Below, piece after piece: positions 43,449 through 51,964 of a DNA stretch of 58,044 nucleotides. The notes under the pieces were generated by a model. That model worked only from the letters and a program-made list of their open reading frames with translations, ran no database searches and was not told the DNA's origin. Each line of letters opens with the position of its first letter. Position 1 is the first letter of the stretch. The position numbers and the translations under genes were made by a program. Origin of the DNA: Methanobacterium sp. UBA279 (GTDB taxonomy: Archaea > Methanobacteriota > Methanobacteria > Methanobacteriales > Methanobacteriaceae). The DNA lies in contig DAQK01000016.1 of assembly GCA_002502855.1 (NCBI GenBank), positions 1-58,044 of the forward strand, read 5' to 3'.

Positions 43449-44974
43449 ACATGGATGAAAAGGTAAACCGGGATGATGAGTTAAACCGGGGTGAGTTAAA
43501 AACGAATGACCAGGTGTACGATGTCAAATCTGAAGAAAACTCCCCGGATGAGAAAATAATAGGCAAACCAGAATCCATGTTCAGCGAATTTCCCAGAAAA
43601 GGGGGTGATGCACCTACAGCGACCCATTACTGTCCTGGCTGTGGACATGGAATACTACACAAACTCATTGCAGAGGCTATCGACCAGCTGGATATACAGG
43701 AACGCACTGTAATGACCAGTCCAGTGGGCTGTGCAGTCTTTGCCTACTATTACTTCGACTGTGGCCATGTCCAGGTAGCTCATGGCCGAGCACCCGCAGT
43801 GGGGACCGGCTTATCCCGGGCAGAAGATGACGCCATAGTGATCCTCTACCAGGGTGATGGTGATTTAGCATCTATAGGTCTAAATGAAACCATACAGGCC
43901 GCCAATAGGGGAGAAAAACTGGCTGTGTTTTTCATAAACAACACGGTGTACGGGATGACCGGAGGACAGATGGCACCCACCACCCTCATAGGGGAAGTTA
44001 CCGTGACCTGTCCAGAGGGCAGGGATCCCCGGTACACCGGATATCCACTGCACATGTGCGAGTTACTGGATAACCTTGATGCACCGGTCTACATAGAACG
44101 AGTATCACTCTCAGACCCATTACACATACGGAAAGCAAAAAAAGCGGTTACGAAGGCTTTACAGATACAGAAAGAAGGCAAAGGATATGCCTTCGTGGAA
44201 TTCCTATCACCATGCCCCACCAACCTCCGACTGGACGTTGAGGGTGTTCAGAAATTCCTTAATGAGGAGATGGAGAAGGAATTTCCACTGGCCACTTTCC
44301 GGGACCGTAGCCGGGAAGTGGAAAAACTGTGCCGGGGGGAAAGTGATTTTTCCAGGGAATCCCTGGATCGTATTTTTGAGGTCGAAGGAGAAAAGACCCT
44401 GGAAGCACTTGACGACCCGGAGTTCGTACCACGAGTTGCCAAGATATCTGGATTCGGTGGACAGGGAGTGATGAGTATGGGACTTACCCTGGCCCAGGCA
44501 GCCTATAAAGCCAGGAGATACGTGTCATTTTACCCCACTTATGGCCCGGAACAGCGGGGAGGCACATCTGACTGTACCGTGGTGATCTCCGGCGAAACCA
44601 TAAGTTTACCCGTTGCTAATTCCTTAGATTTACTGGTGGCCTTAAACGAGCCCTCCCTGGAGAAATTCTCACATCAGGTTAAAAAGGGAGGAACCATCCT
44701 CTACAACAGTGATCTAGGTGAATATGAAGGACCGGAAGGTGTTAAGACCATATCAGTACCTGCTTTAAGGATTGCAAATAAATTTGGGGTGGTTAAAGCC
44801 TTAAATACAGTGATGTTAGGGGTGGTGATGGCCATGACATCAACTGGACTTTCCCGTGAGGATTTCCGTCATGCAATCCAGGATACCTTTGCCAAAAAAC
44901 CTAAACTGGCTGATTTGAACCTGGATATATTAGAAGCAGGGGCGGAGTGGGCCCGTGAAAATTTAGATCTCTAA
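43445..44974 (+). CDS. vorA: VorA: fused beta (TPP) and gamma subunit of VOR
   Basis: A 509-residue protein. After a Lys/Glu/Asp-rich N-terminal tail (about 1-50) comes the TPP domain: THYCPGCGHGILHKLI with cluster Cys, SPVGCAVFAYYYFDCGHVQVAHGRAPAV in pieces, LYQGDGDLASIGLNETIQAANRGE and NNTVYGMTGGQMAPTT. From about 330 a gamma domain follows: KISGFGGQGVMSMGLTLAQA and YGPEQRGGTSDCTVVIS. This fused beta-gamma form is that of Methanothermobacter VOR, as I recall. It overlaps vorB by 4 bases. Confidence 0.92.
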   Translation: MNMDEKVNRDDELNRGELKTNDQVYDVKSEENSPDEKIIGKPESMFSEFPRKGGDAPTATHYCPGCGHGILHKLIAEAIDQLDIQERTVMTSPVGCAVFAYYYFDCGHVQVAHGRAPAVGTGLSRAEDDAIVILYQGDGDLASIGLNETIQAANRGEKLAVFFINNTVYGMTGGQMAPTTLIGEVTVTCPEGRDPRYTGYPLHMCELLDNLDAPVYIERVSLSDPLHIRKAKKAVTKALQIQKEGKGYAFVEFLSPCPTNLRLDVEGVQKFLNEEMEKEFPLATFRDRSREVEKLCRGESDFSRESLDRIFEVEGEKTLEALDDPEFVPRVAKISGFGGQGVMSMGLTLAQAAYKARRYVSFYPTYGPEQRGGTSDCTVVISGETISLPVANSLDLLVALNEPSLEKFSHQVKKGGTILYNSDLGEYEGPEGVKTISVPALRIANKFGVVKALNTVMLGVVMAMTSTGLSREDFRHAIQDTFAKKPKLADLNLDILEAGAEWARENLDL

Positions 44975-45015
44975 ATTATTGACCATGAGGATCTGGGCTG
45001 ATAAATTTAAAAAAT

Positions 45016-45486
45016 TCAGGGGTTCATGGTTAATTTTTCAATTTCTTTCTCTTTAGGTAATTTAACGATGTTAAGCCAGAATTCCTGGATGGCATCTATT
45101 ACCTTTATAAAACGGTCCAGATCGACTGGTTTGGTTATGAAGGAATTGGCACTGTACCGGTAGGTTTCGATTATATCATTTTCTTCCCGGGAAGTGGTTA
45201 AGATGATTACTGGTATGTACATCAGCCGGTTATCATTCTTTATTTCCTTTAGAACTTCTTTCCCATCTATTTTAGGGAGGTTAAGATCGAGTAGAATAAG
45301 GTCGGGCAGGGACAAGTTGGTGAACTTTCCTTCCTGGTGAAGCATCTGGAGGGCTTCTTCACCATCAAAAGCAACGTTAACCTGATTTTTGACATCAGCA
45401 TCCTTGAATAATTCCTTTATTAAGCGTATATCTCCAGGATTATCCTCTACCAGCATAATTTTCACTGGTATCTCTGTATTCTTCAT
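45016..45486 (-). CDS. CheY/Rcp1-like single-domain response regulator
   Basis: A 156-residue receiver domain with no output. It has LVEDNPGDIRLIKELF (acidic pocket), the phospho-acceptor Asp in LILLDLNLPKIDG, LTTSREENDI (Thr) and FITKPVDLDRF (Lys). NPGD and the long loop before the last helix are typical of Rcp1-type regulators that partner with GAF/phytochrome-type kinases. So the 1702-residue histidine kinase at 11.5-16.7 kb could be its partner, but that is not shown. I use ATG 45486 over TTG 45489. It converges with vorA. Confidence 0.9.
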   Translation of the reverse strand: MKNTEIPVKIMLVEDNPGDIRLIKELFKDADVKNQVNVAFDGEEALQMLHQEGKFTNLSLPDLILLDLNLPKIDGKEVLKEIKNDNRLMYIPVIILTTSREENDIIETYRYSANSFITKPVDLDRFIKVIDAIQEFWLNIVKLPKEKEIEKLTMNP

Positions 45487-45752
45487 CAAATCACTAATTC
45501 ATTTTTTTTATTTGAATTTGTGTAAAGTAGCATTGATACATGGACTAGATTGGAATATACCTGCTGAATTTAGAATTATCCCTTGCAATTACTTATGTTA
45601 TCCGGAGGTAATAAAATCATCGGTCTATAAATTTATTTTTAAAGGAATTCATGAATAAAAATTTAATACTATGTAATAAATATTCCCAAAATAATTAATG
45701 GAGATTTTGATGGGATTAAATTCACAATTTAGATGGTATAAGAGGAAATTTT

Positions 45753-45824
45753 GTGATTAATTTAGAGAGTTTTTCGACAAAATCCAACGATGAAATATTT
45801 AAGATTCTTACATCTAACTATTAG
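45753..45824 (+). CDS. Possible 23-residue small ORF
   Basis: GTG 45753 starts a 23-codon frame (MINLESFSTKSNDEIFKILT and three more), ended by TAG at 45822-45824. GAGG at 45742-45745 is 7 bases before the start, well placed. The peptide looks like the start of a helical protein and could be a leader peptide, a gene stub cut short, or chance. It lies in the gap of about 370 bases between the response regulator and exonuclease III genes, which otherwise shows only AT-rich sequence. Confidence 0.22.
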   Translation: MINLESFSTKSNDEIFKILTSNY

Positions 45825-45827
45825 ATG
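45811..45827. promoter_or_regulatory. Inverted repeat CATCTAA-CTA-TTAGATG
   Basis: A perfect 7-bp inverted repeat with a 3-base loop, ending 34 bases before the exonuclease III start. It overlaps the stop of the small frame. It could be an operator or a small hairpin; no known motif is matched. Confidence 0.35.
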
Positions 45828-45861
45828 ATCTAAAATTTTGTTTAAATTAAAGGTGGGAACT

Positions 45862-46644
45862 GTGGACAGAAAGTTAAGGATCATCTGCTGGAATGTGAAC
45901 GGAATAAGGGCAGTACATAAAAAAGGATTTAGAGACTGGTTTATCCAGGAGCAACCGGATATCCTCTGTCTGCAGGAGACTAAAGCAACCAGAAAGCAAT
46001 TTCCACCGGATATAAGAAGTGTGGAAGGTTATCACACCTATTTCTCTGAAGCAGAAAGGAAAGGATACAGTGGAGTGGCCTTATACACGAAGGAGAAACC
46101 AGAAAAGGTAGAGAAGAGTTTAGGAGTATGGGAATTCGACCGGGAAGGACGGACCATTATCGCAGATTATGGCGACTTCGTGCTCTTGACCATATACTTT
46201 CCCAACGGCAAAATGTCCCCGGAAAGACTGCAGTTCAAGATGGACTTCTACGATACCTTCTTGGAATACGCAGACAAACTCAAGGACGAAGGTAAAAATC
46301 TGGTGATATGCGGAGACCTGAACACCGCCCATAAAGAGATAGATATCGCCCGTCCCAAGGAAAATAGTAAGATTTCAGGATTTTTACCGGAGGAAAGAGC
46401 ATGGATAGACACATTTTTGAGTCATGGATACGTGGACACCTTCCGTGAATTCAATAAAGAACCAGAACAGTATTCCTGGTGGAGTTACCGTACCAGGGCA
46501 CGGGAGAGAAATGTTGGCTGGAGGCTTGATTATTTCTTCGTAAACAAGGAATTCATGGACCATGTGGAGTCATCGTACATCTTAACCGATGTGATGGGTT
46601 CAGATCACGCGCCCATTGGTTTGGATCTGGTCTGGGAAGATTAA
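45862..46644 (+). CDS. Exonuclease III / AP endonuclease, Mth212-like
   Basis: A 260-residue Exo III-type endonuclease. I start at GTG 45862 because AGGTGGG stands 4 bases before it; a TTG at 45838 would add eight residues that lack family support. Motifs: CWNVNGIRAVHKKGF, LCLQETKA (catalytic Glu), AERKGYSGVALYTK, CGDLNTAHKEIDIARPKENS, and DVMGSDHAPIGLDL. The sequence follows Methanothermobacter Mth212 as I recall it; that enzyme also cuts at uridine in DNA, with Lys125 and Asp151 as key residues. Lys126 and Asp152 here align to these. Confidence 0.93.
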   Translation: MDRKLRIICWNVNGIRAVHKKGFRDWFIQEQPDILCLQETKATRKQFPPDIRSVEGYHTYFSEAERKGYSGVALYTKEKPEKVEKSLGVWEFDREGRTIIADYGDFVLLTIYFPNGKMSPERLQFKMDFYDTFLEYADKLKDEGKNLVICGDLNTAHKEIDIARPKENSKISGFLPEERAWIDTFLSHGYVDTFREFNKEPEQYSWWSYRTRARERNVGWRLDYFFVNKEFMDHVESSYILTDVMGSDHAPIGLDLVWED

Positions 46645-46730
46645 TTTTAAAAGAAGATTAGTCTTAAAATCTAAGAATAAGCTAGAACTCACGTTTAAAA
46701 AATAATTTTATTGGATATGAGGAAAATATA

Positions 46731-48044
46731 ATGACTTACAAAGGAATCTGTAAAGAATTTTTAGAATCTTGCGGTTTATCAATCGGTGATAGAGTATCCA
46801 TCATTAAAAAGGACATTAAATATAAGGGGATGATTTTAAACAGGGCAGAGGCCACAGATGATAAACATCTGGTCCTTAAACTGGATAACGGTTACAACAT
46901 AGGTGTGGATATAACCGATGCCCAGGTAGAACTCCTGGAGACTGGTGAGAAACCGAAGATCGAATTACCACCCCTGAATGTGGAAAGAGACCCCGGAAAG
47001 ATGGATATCTCCATAATATCCACCGGGGGGACGGTGGCATCCATAATTGATTATAAGACTGGTGCAGTACATCCTGCCTTCACTGCAGATGATCTCCTGA
47101 GGGCCAATCCGGAACTGGTGGAACAGGCCAACATCCAGGGAAAGGCTGTACTGAACATCCTGAGCGAGAACATGACCCCGGAGTACTGGGTTAAAACAGC
47201 CCGTTCCATAGCCCAGGAGATAAATCAGGGAGCTGATGGGGTGGTACTGGCCCATGGAACCGACACCATGCATTACACCTCAGCAGCGCTGAGTTTCATC
47301 ATGGACACACCGGTCCCGGTGATAGTCACTGGGGCCCAGAGAAGTTCCGACCGGCCGTCATCCGATGCCTTTTTAAACCTCACAAGCTCGGTAACTGCGG
47401 CTAAATCAGATATCGCTGAGATCCTGGTCTGCATGCACGCCAACATGGATGACACCTACACCCACCTTCACCGGGGTACCAAAGTCCGAAAGATGCACAC
47501 CTCCCGCAGAGACACCTTCCGATCAGTGAACACCGAGCCCCTGGCCCGAATTCTGGATGGTAAACTGGAAATTCTGGACGAAACATTCAGCTACAATCAG
47601 AGGAGAGAAGGAGAATTAGAGTTACATGACACCCTGGAAGAAAAAGTGGCATTTATAAAGAGTTACCCTGGTATTGGGGCCGATGCAATAGATTATTATA
47701 TTGACCGTGGATTTAAAGGAATGGTAATAGAGGGAACTGGACTGGGGCATTGCCCTGAAGAACTCGTACCAACACTTGCCCGGGCTAGAGATGAAGAAAT
47801 CCCAGTGGTAATGTCTTCCCAGTGTTTATATGGAAGAATCAATATGAATGTGTACAGCACCGGTCGTAAACTCTTAGAAGCCGGTGTGATTCCTGCCCAG
47901 GACATGCTGCCCGAGACGGCTTACGTAAAACTGGTATGGGTTCTGGGCCAAACACAGAACCTCGATGAAGTTACCGGTATGATGCAGACTAATTTAAAAG
48001 GAGAAATTCGCAACATCAGTTCCCAGAAATACTTCCTGATATAA
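46731..48044 (+). CDS. gatD: GatD: Glu-tRNA(Gln) amidotransferase subunit D
   Basis: A 437-residue subunit that releases ammonia for converting Glu-tRNA(Gln) to Gln-tRNA(Gln). The N-terminal 85 residues form the GatD-specific domain. The L-asparaginase fold follows, with catalytic Thr in IISTGGTVAS, Thr/Asp in LAHGTDTMHYTSAALSF, SSDRPSSDAFLNL and the Lys in TKVRKMHTSRRDTF. MVIEGTGLGH is near the C-terminus. This archaea-specific enzyme is absent from bacteria. gatE starts 56 bases after its end. Confidence 0.95.
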   Translation: MTYKGICKEFLESCGLSIGDRVSIIKKDIKYKGMILNRAEATDDKHLVLKLDNGYNIGVDITDAQVELLETGEKPKIELPPLNVERDPGKMDISIISTGGTVASIIDYKTGAVHPAFTADDLLRANPELVEQANIQGKAVLNILSENMTPEYWVKTARSIAQEINQGADGVVLAHGTDTMHYTSAALSFIMDTPVPVIVTGAQRSSDRPSSDAFLNLTSSVTAAKSDIAEILVCMHANMDDTYTHLHRGTKVRKMHTSRRDTFRSVNTEPLARILDGKLEILDETFSYNQRREGELELHDTLEEKVAFIKSYPGIGADAIDYYIDRGFKGMVIEGTGLGHCPEELVPTLARARDEEIPVVMSSQCLYGRINMNVYSTGRKLLEAGVIPAQDMLPETAYVKLVWVLGQTQNLDEVTGMMQTNLKGEIRNISSQKYFLI

Positions 48045-48100
48045 ATTGCAATTAAACAATGTTCCAATACAATAAAATCACAATTAAACGGTGAAATAAT

Positions 48101-49984
48101 ATGGACTATGAAAAACTGGGCCTTAAAATGGGCCTGGAAGTACATCAACAACTCGATACCAATCAAAAATTATTCAGCCCCTGTAAATGCCAGCTCACTG
48201 ATAAAAAACCAGAGCTCAAAATAATCAGAAAATTAAGACCCACACAGAGTGAACTAGGTAAGATAGACCGGGCTGCATTTGAAGAATCCCGTAGAAAACT
48301 CCAGTTTATATACGAATCATACGACTACGACACCTGTCTGGTGGAGGCAGATGAAGAACCACCACACCCCCTGAATCTGGAAGCACTGGATGTGTCGCTC
48401 GTAATTTCAACCCTACTGAACATGCAGGTAGTGGACGAATTCCACACCATGAGAAAACAGGTCATAGATGGAAGTAACACAGGAGGTTTCCAAAGAACAG
48501 GCCTGGTAGCCACCGACGGATATGTAGATACACCTCATGGTATAGTGGCCATAGAAAACCTCTGTCTGGAAGAAGACGCAGCCAGGAGAATAGGCGAAAA
48601 AAAAGGAAGGGCTATTTTCCGGTTAGACCGTTTAGGAATACCTCTGGTGGAGATAACCACTGATCCCAGTATCAAAAAACCAGAGCAGGTAAAAGATGTC
48701 GCCTATCAGTTGGGTCAGATCCTGAGAAGCACCAGGGTTAAAAGGGGGCTGGGAACCATCCGCCAGGATCTGAACATATCCATCAGTGAAGGGGCCCGGG
48801 TAGAAATTAAAGGAGTCCAGGACCTGGATTTGATGCCTACCATGGTGGAAAACGAGGTTAAAAGACAGATAAACCTCCTTGAAATCAAAGATGAACTCGA
48901 GAAGAGAAATGCACAGGTTTACGATGAAATATATGATGTGAGTGAGATATTCCAGAAGTCAGAGTCCAAGATCATCGAGAGAGCACTTTCCCAGAAAGGG
49001 GTGATCATGGCCATTAAACTCGGCGGATTCATCGGCCTGATCGGTAGGGAAATCCAGCCAGGAAGACGGCTAGGAACTGAACTTGCAGGATACGCCAAGA
49101 AGATGGGTGTATCGGGCATCTTCCACACAGACGAACTTCCCTCCTATGGAATAAGCCAGAAAGAGGTTGAGGCCGTATTAAAATTCATGGACGCATCAGA
49201 AGGTGATGCATTTATCCTGGTGGCAGACCAGGAAGAGAAGGCAAGAAACGCCCTTATAGAAGTGCAGAGAAGGGCGAAAACAGCCCTAAATGGGGTCCCT
49301 GAGGAGACTAGGAAGGCACTGGATGATGGAAACACAGAGTATCTACGCCCACTACCCACGGCCAGTAGAATGTACGTGGAGACAGATATACCCACCACCA
49401 GGATACCCCGACAATATCTGGAGAAAATAAAATCAAACCTCCCAGAACTTCCAGATGCCAAAAAAAAGAGGATAATGGAGACATATAACCTGACAGATGA
49501 TATCGCCACCAGCTTGGTTAAACAGGATAGGGCCGATGACTTCGAGAAGATAATGAAAGAGGTTAAAGACATAAACCCGATGGTCCCCGCCTCCAACCTA
49601 GCCTACACCTTCAAGGAACTTCGAAGGGAAGGCTGTGATATTGGGAAGGTGGACGTAGATGTTTTAATTGAGATTTACAGCTACGTGGAGGATGATACCA
49701 TACCCGCTCAATCAACCCCCACCATAATAAGGGATGCCTGTACTGGCATAACACCCGCTGAATCAATAAAGAAACACGGACTTAAGAAGCTGGGCGAAGA
49801 GGAAGTAGAAGGTATCATTGACGATTTAATCGGTTCTAATGAGACTTTAATCACTGAAAGGGGAATGGCAGCCATGGGTTCCCTCATGGGAATGGCCATG
49901 AAGGAGCTTAAGGGTAAAACCGATGGTAAACTGGTCAACCGACTAATAAAAGAAAAATTAATTAAATTGGTTGACGATAGATAA
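48101..49984 (+). CDS. gatE: GatE: Glu-tRNA(Gln) amidotransferase subunit E
   Basis: A 627-residue kinase and tRNA-binding subunit, which activates Glu on tRNA(Gln) and uses ammonia from GatD. It starts MDYEKLGLKMGLEVHQQLDT; the GatB/E core follows with CKCQL (zinc Cys), DGSNTGGFQRTGLVATDG and RLDRLGIPLVEITT. An AspRS-type insertion (about 265-410) is present with RELGxE-like GRRLGTELAGYAKKMGVSGIF. The end is a YqeY-like domain. Length and order fit other archaea. gatD lies upstream on the same strand. Confidence 0.95.
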   Translation: MDYEKLGLKMGLEVHQQLDTNQKLFSPCKCQLTDKKPELKIIRKLRPTQSELGKIDRAAFEESRRKLQFIYESYDYDTCLVEADEEPPHPLNLEALDVSLVISTLLNMQVVDEFHTMRKQVIDGSNTGGFQRTGLVATDGYVDTPHGIVAIENLCLEEDAARRIGEKKGRAIFRLDRLGIPLVEITTDPSIKKPEQVKDVAYQLGQILRSTRVKRGLGTIRQDLNISISEGARVEIKGVQDLDLMPTMVENEVKRQINLLEIKDELEKRNAQVYDEIYDVSEIFQKSESKIIERALSQKGVIMAIKLGGFIGLIGREIQPGRRLGTELAGYAKKMGVSGIFHTDELPSYGISQKEVEAVLKFMDASEGDAFILVADQEEKARNALIEVQRRAKTALNGVPEETRKALDDGNTEYLRPLPTASRMYVETDIPTTRIPRQYLEKIKSNLPELPDAKKKRIMETYNLTDDIATSLVKQDRADDFEKIMKEVKDINPMVPASNLAYTFKELRREGCDIGKVDVDVLIEIYSYVEDDTIPAQSTPTIIRDACTGITPAESIKKHGLKKLGEEEVEGIIDDLIGSNETLITERGMAAMGSLMGMAMKELKGKTDGKLVNRLIKEKLIKLVDDR

Positions 49985-50010
49985 GATACAAAAAATTAGG
50001 TTTGTGTTAT

Positions 50011-50928
50011 ATGGATAACTGTGATGTAATTATCATTGGTTCCGGGCCAGCCGGACTCACTGCTGCTCTCTATTGCGGTAGACAAAGTCTTAAAACTCTG
50101 GTTCTGGAGAAAGCCCTCATTGGTGGAATGGGGACCATGGTTCCCCGCATGGAAAACTATCCTGGATTTGAACAGATCCCTGGTAAACAACTCATAGAGT
50201 TCATGAAAAACCAGACCATGAAATATGCGGAAATTAGAGACAGGGAAGATGTGGAGAATATAGAGTTACTAGATGACGGAAATTTTACTGTCCACACCAA
50301 AGACAACACTTACCAGGCCCGAACAGTTATTTTAGCCACCGGTAGCAAGCACCGTCAGCTGGGAGTTCCTGGTGAGAGGAAATTATTAGGAAAGGGAGTT
50401 GCCTTCTGCGCAACCTGTGACGGCCCCTTATTCATAGACCGAAAAGTGGTGGTGGTAGGCGGTGGAAATGGTGCTGTACAGCAAGCCATCTACCTGGATG
50501 ATATAGGTGTTCTGGTTGCTCTGGTGCATCGTAGAGGTGAATTAAGGGCGGAAAACTACCTTCAGGAACTCATGAAGGAAAGAGAGATACCCATTATCTG
50601 GAATTCAACTGTAGAAGAGATCAAGGGAGATACGAGAGTAGAAAGTGTCCTTTTAAATAACACAATGACTGGAGAACAGGAAGATCTACCAATAGACGGA
50701 GTTTTTATAGCGGTAGGTGAGATACCTGCCAACCAGTTAGCCAAAAATTTAGGGGTTGAACTGGATAAAAGAGGTTATATAATCACAGATAAAGCTCAAA
50801 AAACCAACATTCCCGGTGTGTACGCAGCAGGAGATATAACAGGCGGTTTCAATCAGTGGGTTATAGCCTGTGGTGAAGGTGCTATCGCCGCCCTTTCAGC
50901 ATATGAATACATCCAGATGAAGAAGTAA
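50011..50928 (+). CDS. trxB: Thioredoxin reductase-like flavoprotein
   Basis: A 305-residue two-domain flavoenzyme: the FAD motif IIIGSGPAGLTAALYCGR, the redox pair in AFCATCDG, the NAD(P) motif VVGGGNGAVQQAIYL, VALVHRRGELRAE, whose Arg pair suggests NADPH, and VYAAGDITGGFNQWVIACGEGAIAAL at the end, in pieces. It should reduce thioredoxin. Some methanogens use an F420H2-dependent homolog, but HRR argues for NADPH here. I start at ATG 50011; a TTG at 50002 adds three residues. No thioredoxin gene lies next to it; the glutaredoxin at 25.5 kb is a separate system. Confidence 0.9.
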   Translation: MDNCDVIIIGSGPAGLTAALYCGRQSLKTLVLEKALIGGMGTMVPRMENYPGFEQIPGKQLIEFMKNQTMKYAEIRDREDVENIELLDDGNFTVHTKDNTYQARTVILATGSKHRQLGVPGERKLLGKGVAFCATCDGPLFIDRKVVVVGGGNGAVQQAIYLDDIGVLVALVHRRGELRAENYLQELMKEREIPIIWNSTVEEIKGDTRVESVLLNNTMTGEQEDLPIDGVFIAVGEIPANQLAKNLGVELDKRGYIITDKAQKTNIPGVYAAGDITGGFNQWVIACGEGAIAALSAYEYIQMKK

Positions 50929-50979
50929 CTCCTTTTTTTAAGACTTAATTTTAATTTTATTCAAAGGCATGGTATCATA

Positions 50980-51822
50980 ATGACATCTAACGTACGTTTC
51001 GGTCCCGCAGGACTTCCTGTAGGATATAAAGGTAACTCTAACCAGGTATGTAGTTATATCAGGGAAATAGGATTGGATGCCTATGAATACCAGGCCACCT
51101 ATGGGGTGCGTATTTCCAAGCAATCCGCCCTTAAACTGAAGGAAAACTCTCGGGATAATGATATCCTGATTTCCATGCACGGTCCCTATTATATTAATTT
51201 ATCATCAAATAAGGATGAAGTGGTGGGAAGATCTATCGAGAGATTGATCCAATCGGCCCGGGTTGCAGAGTGGATGGGAGCCTACCGAGTAGTGTTTCAC
51301 CCAGGTTTTTATACCAAACAAACCCCGGAAGAGGCTATGGAAAAGTTAAATAAAGCAGTGGATGAATTAACTGAACAATTAGAATCCCTGCAAATTAGGA
51401 ATTACACCTTCGCACCAGAGACCACCGGTAAAAAATCCCAGCTGGGAAGTCTTGAAGAGATAATAGAGATTTGCCGGCGTCATGAAAAATTCGCACCCAC
51501 GGTAGACTTCGCCCACCTGCATGCCAGGGGATGCGGATTGTTTAAGGATAAAGATGATTATGGAAGGGTGTTTAGTTTATTAGAAGATGAACTGGGCATA
51601 GATACGCTGCACTGTCACTACACCCACATCGAATTTACTGATAAAGGGGAAAGAAGACACCACATTCTCTCTGAGGATTATGGTCCTCCACTGGAACCTC
51701 TCCTTGAGGAAATAATTGAAAGAGGATGGGATGTCACCCTCATATGCGAAACTCCCCTGCGAGATAGGGATGCTATTTTGATGAAGAAGGATTATAGAAA
51801 TATTTTAAAGGATAAGATCTAG
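50980..51822 (+). CDS. Endonuclease IV-like TIM-barrel protein
   Basis: A 280-residue member of the AP endonuclease family 2 fold. Likely metal ligands are His in ISMHGPYYINL and FHPGFY, Glu in APETTGK, Asp/His in TVDFAHLHARG, His in LHCHYTHIEF, and Glu in LICETPL. The start YKGNSNQVCSYIREIGLDAYEYQATYG, in pieces, resembles Nfo. It should cut DNA at abasic sites, but many archaeal family members have no proven activity. No partner gene is evident. Confidence 0.82.
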   Translation: MTSNVRFGPAGLPVGYKGNSNQVCSYIREIGLDAYEYQATYGVRISKQSALKLKENSRDNDILISMHGPYYINLSSNKDEVVGRSIERLIQSARVAEWMGAYRVVFHPGFYTKQTPEEAMEKLNKAVDELTEQLESLQIRNYTFAPETTGKKSQLGSLEEIIEICRRHEKFAPTVDFAHLHARGCGLFKDKDDYGRVFSLLEDELGIDTLHCHYTHIEFTDKGERRHHILSEDYGPPLEPLLEEIIERGWDVTLICETPLRDRDAILMKKDYRNILKDKI

Positions 51823-51964
51823 TTAAGAAAAAAGAGATCTGGTTTTCATGAAAAACTTTTTATCCTTACAAAAATAGAATTATAGTGCAATATTACAAAC
51901 AAGTTTTTATAAGACAATAAACCATTCTATTAAAAAAATTTAATTAAAGATAGTAGGTAATTAT

